A stretch of 64,000 nt of DNA. Origin: Dyadobacter koreensis. Lineage in GTDB: Bacteria > Bacteroidota > Bacteroidia > Cytophagales > Spirosomataceae. Where the stretch lies: NCBI RefSeq assembly GCF_900108855.1, contig NZ_FNXY01000006.1, forward strand, positions 310,001 to 374,000, read 5' to 3'. Below are positions 36,756 through 44,713 of the stretch, piece by piece. A program made the position numbers and the translations under genes. The notes below the pieces were generated by a model. That model ran no database searches, had not been told where the DNA came from, and saw only the letters and a program-made list of their open reading frames with translations. Position 1 is the stretch's first letter. Every line of letters starts with the position of its first letter.

Positions 36756-37793
36756 ATGCCAGATGTCAAAGCTTATCATTCGGGAAAACCTGAAATGCAG
36801 AATCAAATTTTAATTATCGGTGCGGGCGGAATTGTGAAAGATGCGCATTTGCCGGCCTACAAAAAAGCCGGATTTCCTGTTTTTGGAATCGTCGATATAG
36901 TGAAGGAGAAGGCAAGTATTCTGGCAGAAAAATATCACATACCTAACGTATTTTCAAATATTGAAGATGCGGTAAAAAATGCCCCGAAGGATGTTGTATA
37001 TGACCTTGCCCTGAATCCGGATCAACATTTGAATGTCGTAAAATTGCTGCCGGACTATTCAAAAGTTTTGCTGCAAAAGCCATTGGGCGCTTCCAGTGAC
37101 GAAGCGAAGGTTTTGCTGAACCTGTGTCACAGTAAAAATTTGTTGGCTGCGGTAAACTTTCAGCTGCGTTTTGCGCCTTTTGTTCTGGAAGCCAGGGGAC
37201 TTATGGATTCCGGCGTGATTGGAGAAATTTACGATATGGAAATTCGGCTGACAACGCATACTCCGTGGCAGTTTTTTCCAGGCTTAGCCGGCAAGGACAG
37301 GCTTGAAATTGTCTACCACAGTATTCATTACATCGATTTGATCCGATCATTTTTAGGTGAGCCAAAAGCTGTTCTGGCCAAAAGTTTTGGCCATCCGCTG
37401 AAGCCTTTTTCTTCAACCCGAAGTACAATTTTACTGGATTATGGAAGAAACATACGAGCTGTTATTAATACCAACCACGACCATGATTTTGGGTCCGAGC
37501 ATCAGGAAAGTTTTATCAAATGGGAGGGAACCAAAGGTGCAATTAAAGCTAAAATGGGTGTTTTGATGGATTATCCAAACGGTGCGGCAGACCAGCTTGA
37601 ATATTGTTTTTTAGATCAGGACGTAAAGCCGGAATGGAAAAACATAGAGTTGAAAGGTAATTGGTTTCCGGATGCGTTTGCCGGCATTATGTCGCAGCTA
37701 ATGCATTTTGATAAGGGAAAAAGTGAAAAACTTTTAACCCATGTCGATGACGCTTTCAAAACGATGAAGCTGGTTGAAAAGTGTTTCCACTAA
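36756..37793 (+). CDS. Gfo/Idh/MocA-family sugar oxidoreductase
   Basis: This 345-residue cytosolic protein has the Rossmann motif LIIGAGGIVKDAHLPAYKKA (about residues 18-37), with Gly residues binding NAD(P). The catalytic-region QKPLGAS (EKP-type, near 106-112) has Gln in place of the usual Glu. The C-terminal alpha/beta domain carries the substrate-site VYHSIHYIDLIRSFLG. GGAG lies 8 bases before the ATG at 36756. A start at 36795 (MQNQILIIG) would also keep the NAD fold. It heads block B and precedes GH95, so oxidation of a monosaccharide released there is likely, but which one cannot be told. Confidence 0.82.
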   Translation: MPDVKAYHSGKPEMQNQILIIGAGGIVKDAHLPAYKKAGFPVFGIVDIVKEKASILAEKYHIPNVFSNIEDAVKNAPKDVVYDLALNPDQHLNVVKLLPDYSKVLLQKPLGASSDEAKVLLNLCHSKNLLAAVNFQLRFAPFVLEARGLMDSGVIGEIYDMEIRLTTHTPWQFFPGLAGKDRLEIVYHSIHYIDLIRSFLGEPKAVLAKSFGHPLKPFSSTRSTILLDYGRNIRAVINTNHDHDFGSEHQESFIKWEGTKGAIKAKMGVLMDYPNGAADQLEYCFLDQDVKPEWKNIELKGNWFPDAFAGIMSQLMHFDKGKSEKLLTHVDDAFKTMKLVEKCFH

Positions 37794-37844
37794 TAATTTA
37801 GCCTAGGCGGTAAAAAATATAATTATATCCTTAAAAATTTATCA

Positions 37845-40160
37845 ATGATTTTATCGAATTCTCAACGAAGTACAACAGTTTTTTTTCTAACTGTTTTTGT
37901 CTCAATCTGCTCCGTCTCTCACGGTCAGCAGAATCTTAAACTTTGGTACAAACAACCATCAAAGCAGTGGGAAGATGCCTTGCCTGTCGGAAACGGAAAG
38001 CTTGCCGCCATGGTTTTTGGTGGGGTCAAAACAGAGCGTATCCAGTTCAATGAAGAGACATTGTGGACGGGTGAGCCACGAAGTTATGCACATAAAGGAG
38101 CGAGTCAGTATCTGGATCAGATACGTACCCTGTTGAATGAAGAAAAACAGAAGGAAGCGGAGGATTTGGCAACCAGGGAATTTATGGGCGTTCCTATGCG
38201 CCAGATGGCTTATCAGGCTTTTGGTGACCTGTATATGGATTTTATGGATCATGAGAATTTTACAGATTATTCCAGGGAGCTTGATCTTCAAGATGGAATA
38301 GCACGTGTAAAATATAAAAGCAATGGAGCAACATTTACAAGAGAAGTTTTTGCAAGTTTTCCAGCCAAAGCAATTTACATAAAACTCAAAACGGATCAGT
38401 CGGGAAAATTGAATTTTGTATTGCGCATGGACGCGATTCATTTAGACAAAAAAATGACAGCAAACGGAAATGAGCTGACTCTACACGTCAAAGTGGATAA
38501 GGGGGTTTTAGAGGGCGTCGCAAAAGTCAAGTTATTGACAGATGGAAAACTTCGCCAAGGCGAAGGGAAAATTACGATTGAAAATGCCACGACTGCAACG
38601 GTCATTCTTTCAGCGGCAACAAGCTACATCGATTATAAAACCGTAAACGGGAAGCCTGGCGAGATCACTTCTTCTATACTTAAAAACTCCGTTGATTTTG
38701 AACAAGCTAAAAAAGGACATACCGCTGATTATCAGAAATTTTTTGCACGCTTTAATCTTGATTTACCGGCAAACGAAAATTCAGTTTTGCCAACAGATGA
38801 ACGGCTATTAAAGTTTAAAGATGTTCCTGACGATCCGGCATTTTTAGCTTTGTATGTGCAGTATGCCAGATATTTATTGATCACAAGCAGTCGTCCCGGA
38901 ACGCATCCGGCCAATCTTCAGGGCAAATGGAATGACAAATTAAATCCTTCCTGGGATAGTAAATATACGGTCAATATTAACACCGAAATGAACTATTGGC
39001 CTGTCGAAATGACAAACCTAAGCGAGCTTCATCAGCCACTTTTTGGAATGATCAGGGATCTGTCCAAAACAGGAGCAGAAGTAGCAAAGGAGCATTATAA
39101 TGCCTCAGGCTGGCTTGTTCATCATAATACAGATTTATGGCGCGGGGCGGCTCCGATTAATGCGGCCAATCACGGAATCTGGGTTACAGGTGGTGCTTGG
39201 CTGAGTCTACATCTGTGGGAACATTATCGATTTACGCAGGACAAAGAATTTTTAAAACAGACTGCCTATCCTTTGATGAAAGGTGCAGCCGAGTTTTTTG
39301 TTGATTTCCTCGTGAAGGAGCCTAAAACCGGATTTTTGATAAGTTCGCCATCCAATTCTCCTGAAAATGGAGGTTTGGTTGCTGGTCCTACGATGGATCA
39401 TCAGATTATCCGGGGACTTTTCAAAGCTTGTATCGAAAGTGCGGAAATCTTAAAAACGGATGCTGATTTTGTTTCAAAATTGAAGATGATTATACCTGAG
39501 ATTGCCCCGAACAAGATCGGGAAAGCCGGACAATTACAGGAGTGGATGACGGACATAGATGATACGACGAGTCACCATCGCCACGTTTCTCATCTTTGGG
39601 GTGTTTATCCCGGAGAAGAAATTACGCCTGTAAAAACACCTGATTTACTGAATGCAGCCAAAAAATCCCTGGAATTTAGAGGCGACGACGGAACAGGATG
39701 GAGCCTTGCATGGAAAATAAATTACTGGGCAAGATTTCTGGATGGTGATCATGCGTACACGATGATCCGCAAATTATTCAATCCGATTATGGACGCGTCG
39801 ATAAAAAAAGGTGGCGGAGGCTCCTATCCCAATCTTTTTGATGCACATCCGCCATTTCAGATTGATGGAAACTTTGGCGGGGCTGCGGGAATTCTGGAAT
39901 GTCTTGTTCAAAGTCATTTAGGAGAGATCAATTTATTGCCCGCCCTGCCTTCTGCTTTGCCTGATGGCAAAATAACAGGGTTGGTCACAAGAGGAGCGTT
40001 TGAGCTGTCTATGGAATGGAAAAGCGGAAAACTGGTGTCGGTTAGTATTCTGTCAAAAACAGGAAACAAATGCAGGCTGAGATATGGAAATATCTTTGCC
40101 GAGTTCCCGACATCCAAAGGAAAATCGTATCGTTTAACCAGGGAGTTGAAAATTATGTAA
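37845..40160 (+). CDS. GH95-family alpha-L-fucosidase / alpha-L-galactosidase
   Basis: This 771-residue exported enzyme has a signal ending SHGQ (about residue 28). The N-terminal domain has WEDALPVGNGKLAAMVFGG and FNEETLWTGEP, typical of GH95. The catalytic helical barrel includes NINTEMNYWPVE, SPSNSPENGG (Glu near 507, the predicted acid), HHRHVSHLWGVYPG and FQIDGNFGGAAG, where the Asp is the predicted base. GH95 enzymes invert and release alpha-1,2-linked L-fucose, or L-galactose in some branches. L-galactose occurs in RG-II chain A, which would fit this locus. The gene lies 51 bases after the oxidoreductase. Confidence 0.93.
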   Translation: MILSNSQRSTTVFFLTVFVSICSVSHGQQNLKLWYKQPSKQWEDALPVGNGKLAAMVFGGVKTERIQFNEETLWTGEPRSYAHKGASQYLDQIRTLLNEEKQKEAEDLATREFMGVPMRQMAYQAFGDLYMDFMDHENFTDYSRELDLQDGIARVKYKSNGATFTREVFASFPAKAIYIKLKTDQSGKLNFVLRMDAIHLDKKMTANGNELTLHVKVDKGVLEGVAKVKLLTDGKLRQGEGKITIENATTATVILSAATSYIDYKTVNGKPGEITSSILKNSVDFEQAKKGHTADYQKFFARFNLDLPANENSVLPTDERLLKFKDVPDDPAFLALYVQYARYLLITSSRPGTHPANLQGKWNDKLNPSWDSKYTVNINTEMNYWPVEMTNLSELHQPLFGMIRDLSKTGAEVAKEHYNASGWLVHHNTDLWRGAAPINAANHGIWVTGGAWLSLHLWEHYRFTQDKEFLKQTAYPLMKGAAEFFVDFLVKEPKTGFLISSPSNSPENGGLVAGPTMDHQIIRGLFKACIESAEILKTDADFVSKLKMIIPEIAPNKIGKAGQLQEWMTDIDDTTSHHRHVSHLWGVYPGEEITPVKTPDLLNAAKKSLEFRGDDGTGWSLAWKINYWARFLDGDHAYTMIRKLFNPIMDASIKKGGGGSYPNLFDAHPPFQIDGNFGGAAGILECLVQSHLGEINLLPALPSALPDGKITGLVTRGAFELSMEWKSGKLVSVSILSKTGNKCRLRYGNIFAEFPTSKGKSYRLTRELKIM

Positions 40161-40292
40161 GCCCCTTAAATTTAATAATAACAACGAAACCAATTATTTA
40201 TATTTAATTTTTATGTTTTCTTTCGATTGTTTTTCTTTTATTTGTTTTTAGAAGCATTATTGATGATTTTTACTAATTTCTAGGATTGTTAC

Positions 40293-41786
40293 ATGACTAA
40301 TGGATCTTACGTTCTGGCTATTGATCAAGGTACAAGCAGTACTAAAACGCTCGTCTTTGATCAGTCTGGCGTTGCGGTTGCAAGAGGAGTCGAACCGTTA
40401 AGGACGCATTATCTCGACGGAGGTTTTGTTGAGCAGGACCCTTTCGATATATATGAAAATGTAATTTCGTCAGTTAAAAAATGTTTAAAGGATTTTGTTG
40501 GTAAGGGTGGATCACTTTTTGAAATCAAAACGTGCGGAATTACAAATCAGCGTGAAACATTCGTTCTTTGGGATGAGAAGGGGCAGCCATTGTATAATGC
40601 GGTTGTCTGGCAATGCAAGCGGTCTACCGCAATTTGTAATCGTTTGCAGTTAAATGGTTTTGACATAACGATAAAAGAAAAAACGGGGTTATTGGCGGAT
40701 CCTTATTTTTCAGGTACCAAAGTGATGTGGTTGAATGAAAATCACAGCGAGATTGGAAAAAAAATCATATTGGGAAAAGTATTTTTTGGTACTGTCGACA
40801 CATGGCTGCTCTATAAATTAACCGACGGGAAATCTTATCTGACAGATCATACAAATGCTTCCAGAACTTTATTTTTTAATTTAAAGACACTGGAATGGGA
40901 CCACGAACTTATAGAAAGTTTTGAGCTAACCGGTCTCAATCTTCCAGGGATCCAGGCATCTTCCAGTTACTTTGGTTCAACAGATTTTGGCGGATTATTT
41001 GAAAATAAGATTGATATAACCGCCATGATCGGAGATTCTCATGCCGCCGCTTTTGGAGAAGGTTGCTTTTCGTCAGGTATCGCCAAAGCAACCATGGGTA
41101 CGGGTTCGTCTATTCTGATGAATATTGGGTCCGAGCCTCAGACTTCTCAGAAAGGTATGGTTACAACCATTGGATGGAGCAGTGAAACTCACATAGAATA
41201 CGCTTTTGAAGGTGTGATAGTAACCTGTGGCGCGACCATCGAGTGGATGAAAAACAGCATGGGGCTTTTTGAAAATATAAAGGATACTGAAAAAATAGCA
41301 GCTGAAATCCCGGATAGTAACGGCGTATATGTCATACCGGCGTTCAGCGGCCTGGGTGCGCCTCACTGGGATATGAACAGAAAGGCGTCCATCGTCGGCC
41401 TGACATTTGACTGCAACAAAAATCACGTGATCAGGGCTGCACTGGAATCTATTCCATATCAGATAAAAGATGTAATCAATGCAATGGAATCGGAAACCGG
41501 GATTTCGTTGCAGGAATTGATGATTGACGGAGGGATGACGTCTAATTTGTTCGTGGTACAATTGCTCGCGGACCTTCTCGAAAAGCCGGTGATAAACCTT
41601 GGGCTTGCAGAAATATCAGGCCTTGGCGCCGCTTATCTGGCAGGCTTAAAATCGGGAGTTTATGAAAATATAGAGTATCTGAAAAAATTGAATTGCGATA
41701 ACCGTGTCAGCGTTATGCCGAATCCAAACGAAAAAGTTAAGGCTGGCTACGAAGGCTGGCAGGCTGCAATTGCTAATAAGATCTGA
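40293..41786 (+). CDS. FGGY-family carbohydrate kinase (glycerol kinase-like)
   Basis: This 497-residue cytosolic kinase shows both FGGY domains. The phosphate loop is LAIDQGTSSTKTLVFDQSG (residues 7-25). GFVEQDPFDIYENV, FGTVDTWLLYKLT and IGDSHAAAFGEG (active-site Asp near 249) follow. The C-terminal FSGLGAPHWDMNRKASIVG and DGGMTSNLF are close to glycerol kinase. Context argues against plain glycerol use: no glycerol uptake or dehydrogenase gene is near, and it lies between GH95 and a DUF5060 glycosidase. It might phosphorylate a ketose or apulose released from pectin. That is inference. An AGGA lies about ten bases before the ATG. Confidence 0.85.
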   Translation: MTNGSYVLAIDQGTSSTKTLVFDQSGVAVARGVEPLRTHYLDGGFVEQDPFDIYENVISSVKKCLKDFVGKGGSLFEIKTCGITNQRETFVLWDEKGQPLYNAVVWQCKRSTAICNRLQLNGFDITIKEKTGLLADPYFSGTKVMWLNENHSEIGKKIILGKVFFGTVDTWLLYKLTDGKSYLTDHTNASRTLFFNLKTLEWDHELIESFELTGLNLPGIQASSSYFGSTDFGGLFENKIDITAMIGDSHAAAFGEGCFSSGIAKATMGTGSSILMNIGSEPQTSQKGMVTTIGWSSETHIEYAFEGVIVTCGATIEWMKNSMGLFENIKDTEKIAAEIPDSNGVYVIPAFSGLGAPHWDMNRKASIVGLTFDCNKNHVIRAALESIPYQIKDVINAMESETGISLQELMIDGGMTSNLFVVQLLADLLEKPVINLGLAEISGLGAAYLAGLKSGVYENIEYLKKLNCDNRVSVMPNPNEKVKAGYEGWQAAIANKI

Positions 41787-41789
41787 TAT

Positions 41790-43379
41790 ATGAATGCAAA
41801 ATATGTTCTACTTCTAATTTTGGTTTCTGTTTTTTCTTTTTCCGTTGTTGCACAAACAGAAGCGATCGAACGGTGGGATCGTTTTGAGGTTACTTTCTCT
41901 GGTCCTCAATCTGGTAATCCTTTTGATGAAGTAAACCTTTCCGCTGATTTTTCCAATGGAAAGGAAAAAGTCAAAGTCAACGGATTTTATGACGGAAATG
42001 GAAAGTATAAGATTCGTTTCATGCCGGAAACCCTCGGGGAATGGCGTTATAAAGTAACCAGTAACAGCAAGGTTTTGAATGGTAAAACCGGACATTTTAC
42101 TTGTGTTGGGGCAACAGGAAATAACCACGGACCGGTAAAAGTGGCAGATACTTATCACTTTAAATACGCTGACGGAAAGAGGTATTATCCCTTTGGGACA
42201 ACGCTTTACGCCTGGACACATCAACCGCAGGAGTTGGAGGACATTACCTTGCAAACTTTGAAAAATGCGCCATTCAATAAAGTCAGGATGTGTGTTTTTC
42301 CTAAATATTATTCCAATGTCGAAAATGAACCAGTTTTTTATCCCTTTGTGAAAAAAGGCGGGATGGCAGGGAAGAAGGGTGAAATTAATTTTGTCTGGGA
42401 TTTTTCTAAATTCGAACCGGCCTTTTTTCAGCATTTAGAAAAACGTATCGATGATCTCAAATCGCTTGGTATTGAGGCGGATATAATTATTTTCCACCCA
42501 TACGACAAAGGGCATTGGGGGTTTGACAGTTTGGGTAAGGAAAACGATTTGCGATATATAAAATATTTGACAGCCAGATTGTCATCTTTCAGAAATGTGT
42601 GGTGGTCATTGGCGAACGAGTTTGATTATATCAAGACTAAGCCTCGTGAAGTCTGGGATGTTTATACCAAAGAGGTAGTGAATAATGATCCTTATAAACA
42701 CCTTTGTTCTATCCATAATGGAAGTGTTTATTATGACAATTGGAAGCCGGAATTTACACATGTAAGTATCCAGAACGGCTCAACAGTTGAAGATTTTGGT
42801 CGCGCAACCTTGCTTCGAGATGTATTTTTTCGACCGGTGTTGTATGACGAAGTGTGTTACGAAGGAGACCTGCCGCAGCGCTGGGGGCATTTAAGCGGAG
42901 AAGAAATGACATCCGCATTTTGGCACGGGGTTATTGCGGGAACGTATGTTACGCATGGTGAAACATATAAGAACAGCGGCGACACCATTTTCTGGGCAAA
43001 AGGCGGAAGGCTGATCGGGAGCAGTCCTGCACGTATCGGATTTTTGAAAAAAATTCTTGAAGAAGCACCTGGGCCGATCGAGCTTGCCGATGTTTGGAAA
43101 GACCATAAAACGGCTACGGCTGACAGTAGCCATTATCTGATTTATTTTGGGAGGGAAATGAATCAGGAATGGGAATTTAATTTGCCCAAAAAAGGAGGCC
43201 CGGCAGCGGGTAAGAAATTTCAGGTTGAAGTGATTGATACCTGGGAAATGACTATCAGGAAACTGCCTGAGGTTTTCGAAATAGCTACACCTGAGACATA
43301 TCGGATTTTTGACAAAAACAGGAAGAAGATCAGGTTACCAATGAAGCCTTATCTTGCTTTGCGTATTACTGAGATCTGA
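41790..43379 (+). CDS. DUF5060/DUF4038-type exported glycosidase
   Basis: This 529-residue protein has a signal (about residues 5-20, ending VVAQ). It opens with a DUF5060 immunoglobulin-like domain (about 25-100: EVTFSGPQSGNPFDEVNL, MPETLGEWRYKVTS). Next comes a TIM barrel (about 120-440) with WWSLANEFDYIKTKPREVWD and VLYDEVCYEGDLPQRWG. The Glu residues of ANEF and YDEV are in the usual positions of a retaining acid/base and nucleophile pair. It ends with a C-terminal beta domain resembling DUF5605. Such enzymes sit near GH140 in sequence space. Substrate unknown. It starts three bases after the kinase and ends block B. Confidence 0.75.
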   Translation: MNAKYVLLLILVSVFSFSVVAQTEAIERWDRFEVTFSGPQSGNPFDEVNLSADFSNGKEKVKVNGFYDGNGKYKIRFMPETLGEWRYKVTSNSKVLNGKTGHFTCVGATGNNHGPVKVADTYHFKYADGKRYYPFGTTLYAWTHQPQELEDITLQTLKNAPFNKVRMCVFPKYYSNVENEPVFYPFVKKGGMAGKKGEINFVWDFSKFEPAFFQHLEKRIDDLKSLGIEADIIIFHPYDKGHWGFDSLGKENDLRYIKYLTARLSSFRNVWWSLANEFDYIKTKPREVWDVYTKEVVNNDPYKHLCSIHNGSVYYDNWKPEFTHVSIQNGSTVEDFGRATLLRDVFFRPVLYDEVCYEGDLPQRWGHLSGEEMTSAFWHGVIAGTYVTHGETYKNSGDTIFWAKGGRLIGSSPARIGFLKKILEEAPGPIELADVWKDHKTATADSSHYLIYFGREMNQEWEFNLPKKGGPAAGKKFQVEVIDTWEMTIRKLPEVFEIATPETYRIFDKNRKKIRLPMKPYLALRITEI

Positions 43380-43587
43380 TATTTTGCACAGTTTTCCAAC
43401 GCTGACCTGGAAATATACTTATTGAAAATCAGTACAGCGTAGAGCACTGATTACAAATTGGTGCCTGCGTTGTCATAAATCAGGGCAAACGTGCTTTAAA
43501 AAATCAAAATAAAGCGGATTGTCGATATCTTCGTCATTTGAAATGCTTGCTTTTTAAAACAGGCTCGCCAAATGTTGAAATTGAATT
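43380..43587. other. Spacer between block B and the YchJ-like gene
   Basis: These 208 bases contain no ORF or strong hairpin that I can support. Block B transcription must end here or read through into the YchJ-like gene. Confidence 0.4.
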
Positions 43588-43971
43588 ATGAAAACTTGTT
43601 TTTGCGGATCTTACCAGCCTTACTCACAATGTTGCGGACCGATTATAAAAGGTGCCGTCAAAGCGAATTCAGCTGAAAAACTGATGCGTTCACGTTATAG
43701 TGCGTATGTTATGGGTGAGGTGGATTATCTCTTTGAAACAACGCATACGTCGCAACGCGCAGGACTTGATAAAAAAGATATTGAACAGTGGGCGAAAAGT
43801 AATCGTTGGCAGCGGTTGGAAATTATCGGCGCGGAAACATTTCTGGTAGAATTTAAGGCATATTTCACAGACAGATCTGGCAAAAAACAAGTCCATCATG
43901 AAAAATCTTCTTTCGTTTTTGAAAATGGGAATTGGTTTTATGTAGATGGCGTTTTCAATGAAAATATTTGA
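43588..43971 (+). CDS. YchJ-like SEC-C motif protein
   Basis: This 127-residue protein begins with a zinc-binding SEC-C motif (CFCGSYQPYSQCCG: Cys4, Cys6, Cys15, Cys16) and continues with the YchJ-type NTF2-like body. Its signatures are LMRSRYSAYVMGEVDYLFETTH and WFYVDGVF. Proteins of this type are small and of unknown function, with the SEC-C motif probably mediating zinc-dependent protein binding. It stands between two glycan blocks and has no evident relation to them. Confidence 0.85.
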   Translation: MKTCFCGSYQPYSQCCGPIIKGAVKANSAEKLMRSRYSAYVMGEVDYLFETTHTSQRAGLDKKDIEQWAKSNRWQRLEIIGAETFLVEFKAYFTDRSGKKQVHHEKSSFVFENGNWFYVDGVFNENI

Positions 43972-43994
43972 AAATTCATGAAATCTAAATTCTG

Positions 43995-44291
43995 ATGTTT
44001 CGACAATTTGTGATTGCCCGGTTTATGATCGGTTTTATTGTCTTTGTATTAACTTACATGGTTGCAGCTTATTCCTACGATAATTTTTTCAAATTCATCA
44101 CAGTGAGTATGTTTCTGCTTTCGCTTTACATTATGAACGAAGCCGGAAAAGGACAGCTTCTGGAGCTTGCCAAAAAAGAGCTTGAATGTCAGGAGAGGAT
44201 TCAGGAAATCGAAACACAACTACATCAGAAGGAAGCGGAATGCGAATTTTTAATACAAGCCATCATAAAAGCAAGTGAAGCAAAAGAATAG
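43995..44291 (+). CDS. Small membrane protein with C-terminal coiled coil
   Basis: This 98-residue protein has two predicted membrane helices (about residues 8-26 and 32-48) and a charged C-terminal coiled coil (about 52-97, LLELAKKELECQERIQEIET). I do not recognise a family. It follows the YchJ-like gene by 24 bases on the same strand and ends before a hairpin terminator, so the two genes form a unit. Confidence 0.6.
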   Translation: MFRQFVIARFMIGFIVFVLTYMVAAYSYDNFFKFITVSMFLLSLYIMNEAGKGQLLELAKKELECQERIQEIETQLHQKEAECEFLIQAIIKASEAKE

Positions 44292-44361
44292 TTAATTTCA
44301 CTTGCGATTATAACATTTCCCAAAAAATCGTTAGTGCCGTTCGCGGCATTGCTTATTAAGG

Positions 44362-44402
44362 AATCGCTTTGCTTTAATCCTCTGATGTAAAGCAAAGTGA
44401 TT
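44362..44402 (+). terminator. Hairpin terminator after the small membrane protein
   Basis: Two 15-base arms (44362-44376 and 44388-44402) pair with one G-U wobble around an 11-base loop and are followed by TTGTTATTT. It lies 70 bases after the stop codon and before the AT-rich leader of the second susC. Confidence 0.65.
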
Positions 44403-44713
44403 TTGTTATTTGGCACATCCTCTCTCTTCAAAAAAACTTTCTTTCGTTGCCGGACTTTTCAAAATTACCGGTATTTAATTTTCAATGATTTCGAATTGGT
44501 ATGTTTTGGTATCGTATAAATACCAATATTTGATACTATTACGCGATATACCCTTCCCAAAAAGATCTTTTTCACAATTTTTTATAAAAATAAGTCATAA
44601 ATTTTACGAAAATATTTTTTCTGTATTAAAATGTTACTAATTTTCGTAAAAAATAGAATAAAAAGAAAAATAAAAGAAAGTATCATGATCATTTATAACC
44701 CTGGTTACTACTT
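44403..44713. other. Leader region of the second SusC gene
   Basis: About 310 strongly AT-rich bases precede susC. The main structure is a 12-bp inverted repeat at 44602-44651. No exact TAnnTTTG promoter element could be assigned and no ORF is seen. Confidence 0.45.
44602..44651 (+). promoter_or_regulatory. Inverted repeat in the second susC promoter region
   Basis: TTTTACGAAAAT (44602-44613) and ATTTTCGTAAAA (44640-44651) are perfect inverse complements, with centres 38 bases apart. They lie about 60-110 bases before the susC start. They share CGAAAAT/ATTTTCG half-sites with the palindrome beside the IclR gene, so a common regulator is possible. A long-loop hairpin in the leader RNA is the alternative. 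Confidence 0.45.

Noticed and set aside
41814..42434. 206-codon open frame on the minus strand inside the DUF5060-type glycosidase gene
   Set aside because: It lies wholly antisense to a well-supported gene, has no recognisable family, no signal, and Cys/Ile/Phe-rich composition typical of a shadow frame.
43380..43587. Small RNA or terminator after block B
   Set aside because: No stable stem-loop or T tract could be found in this spacer by eye.
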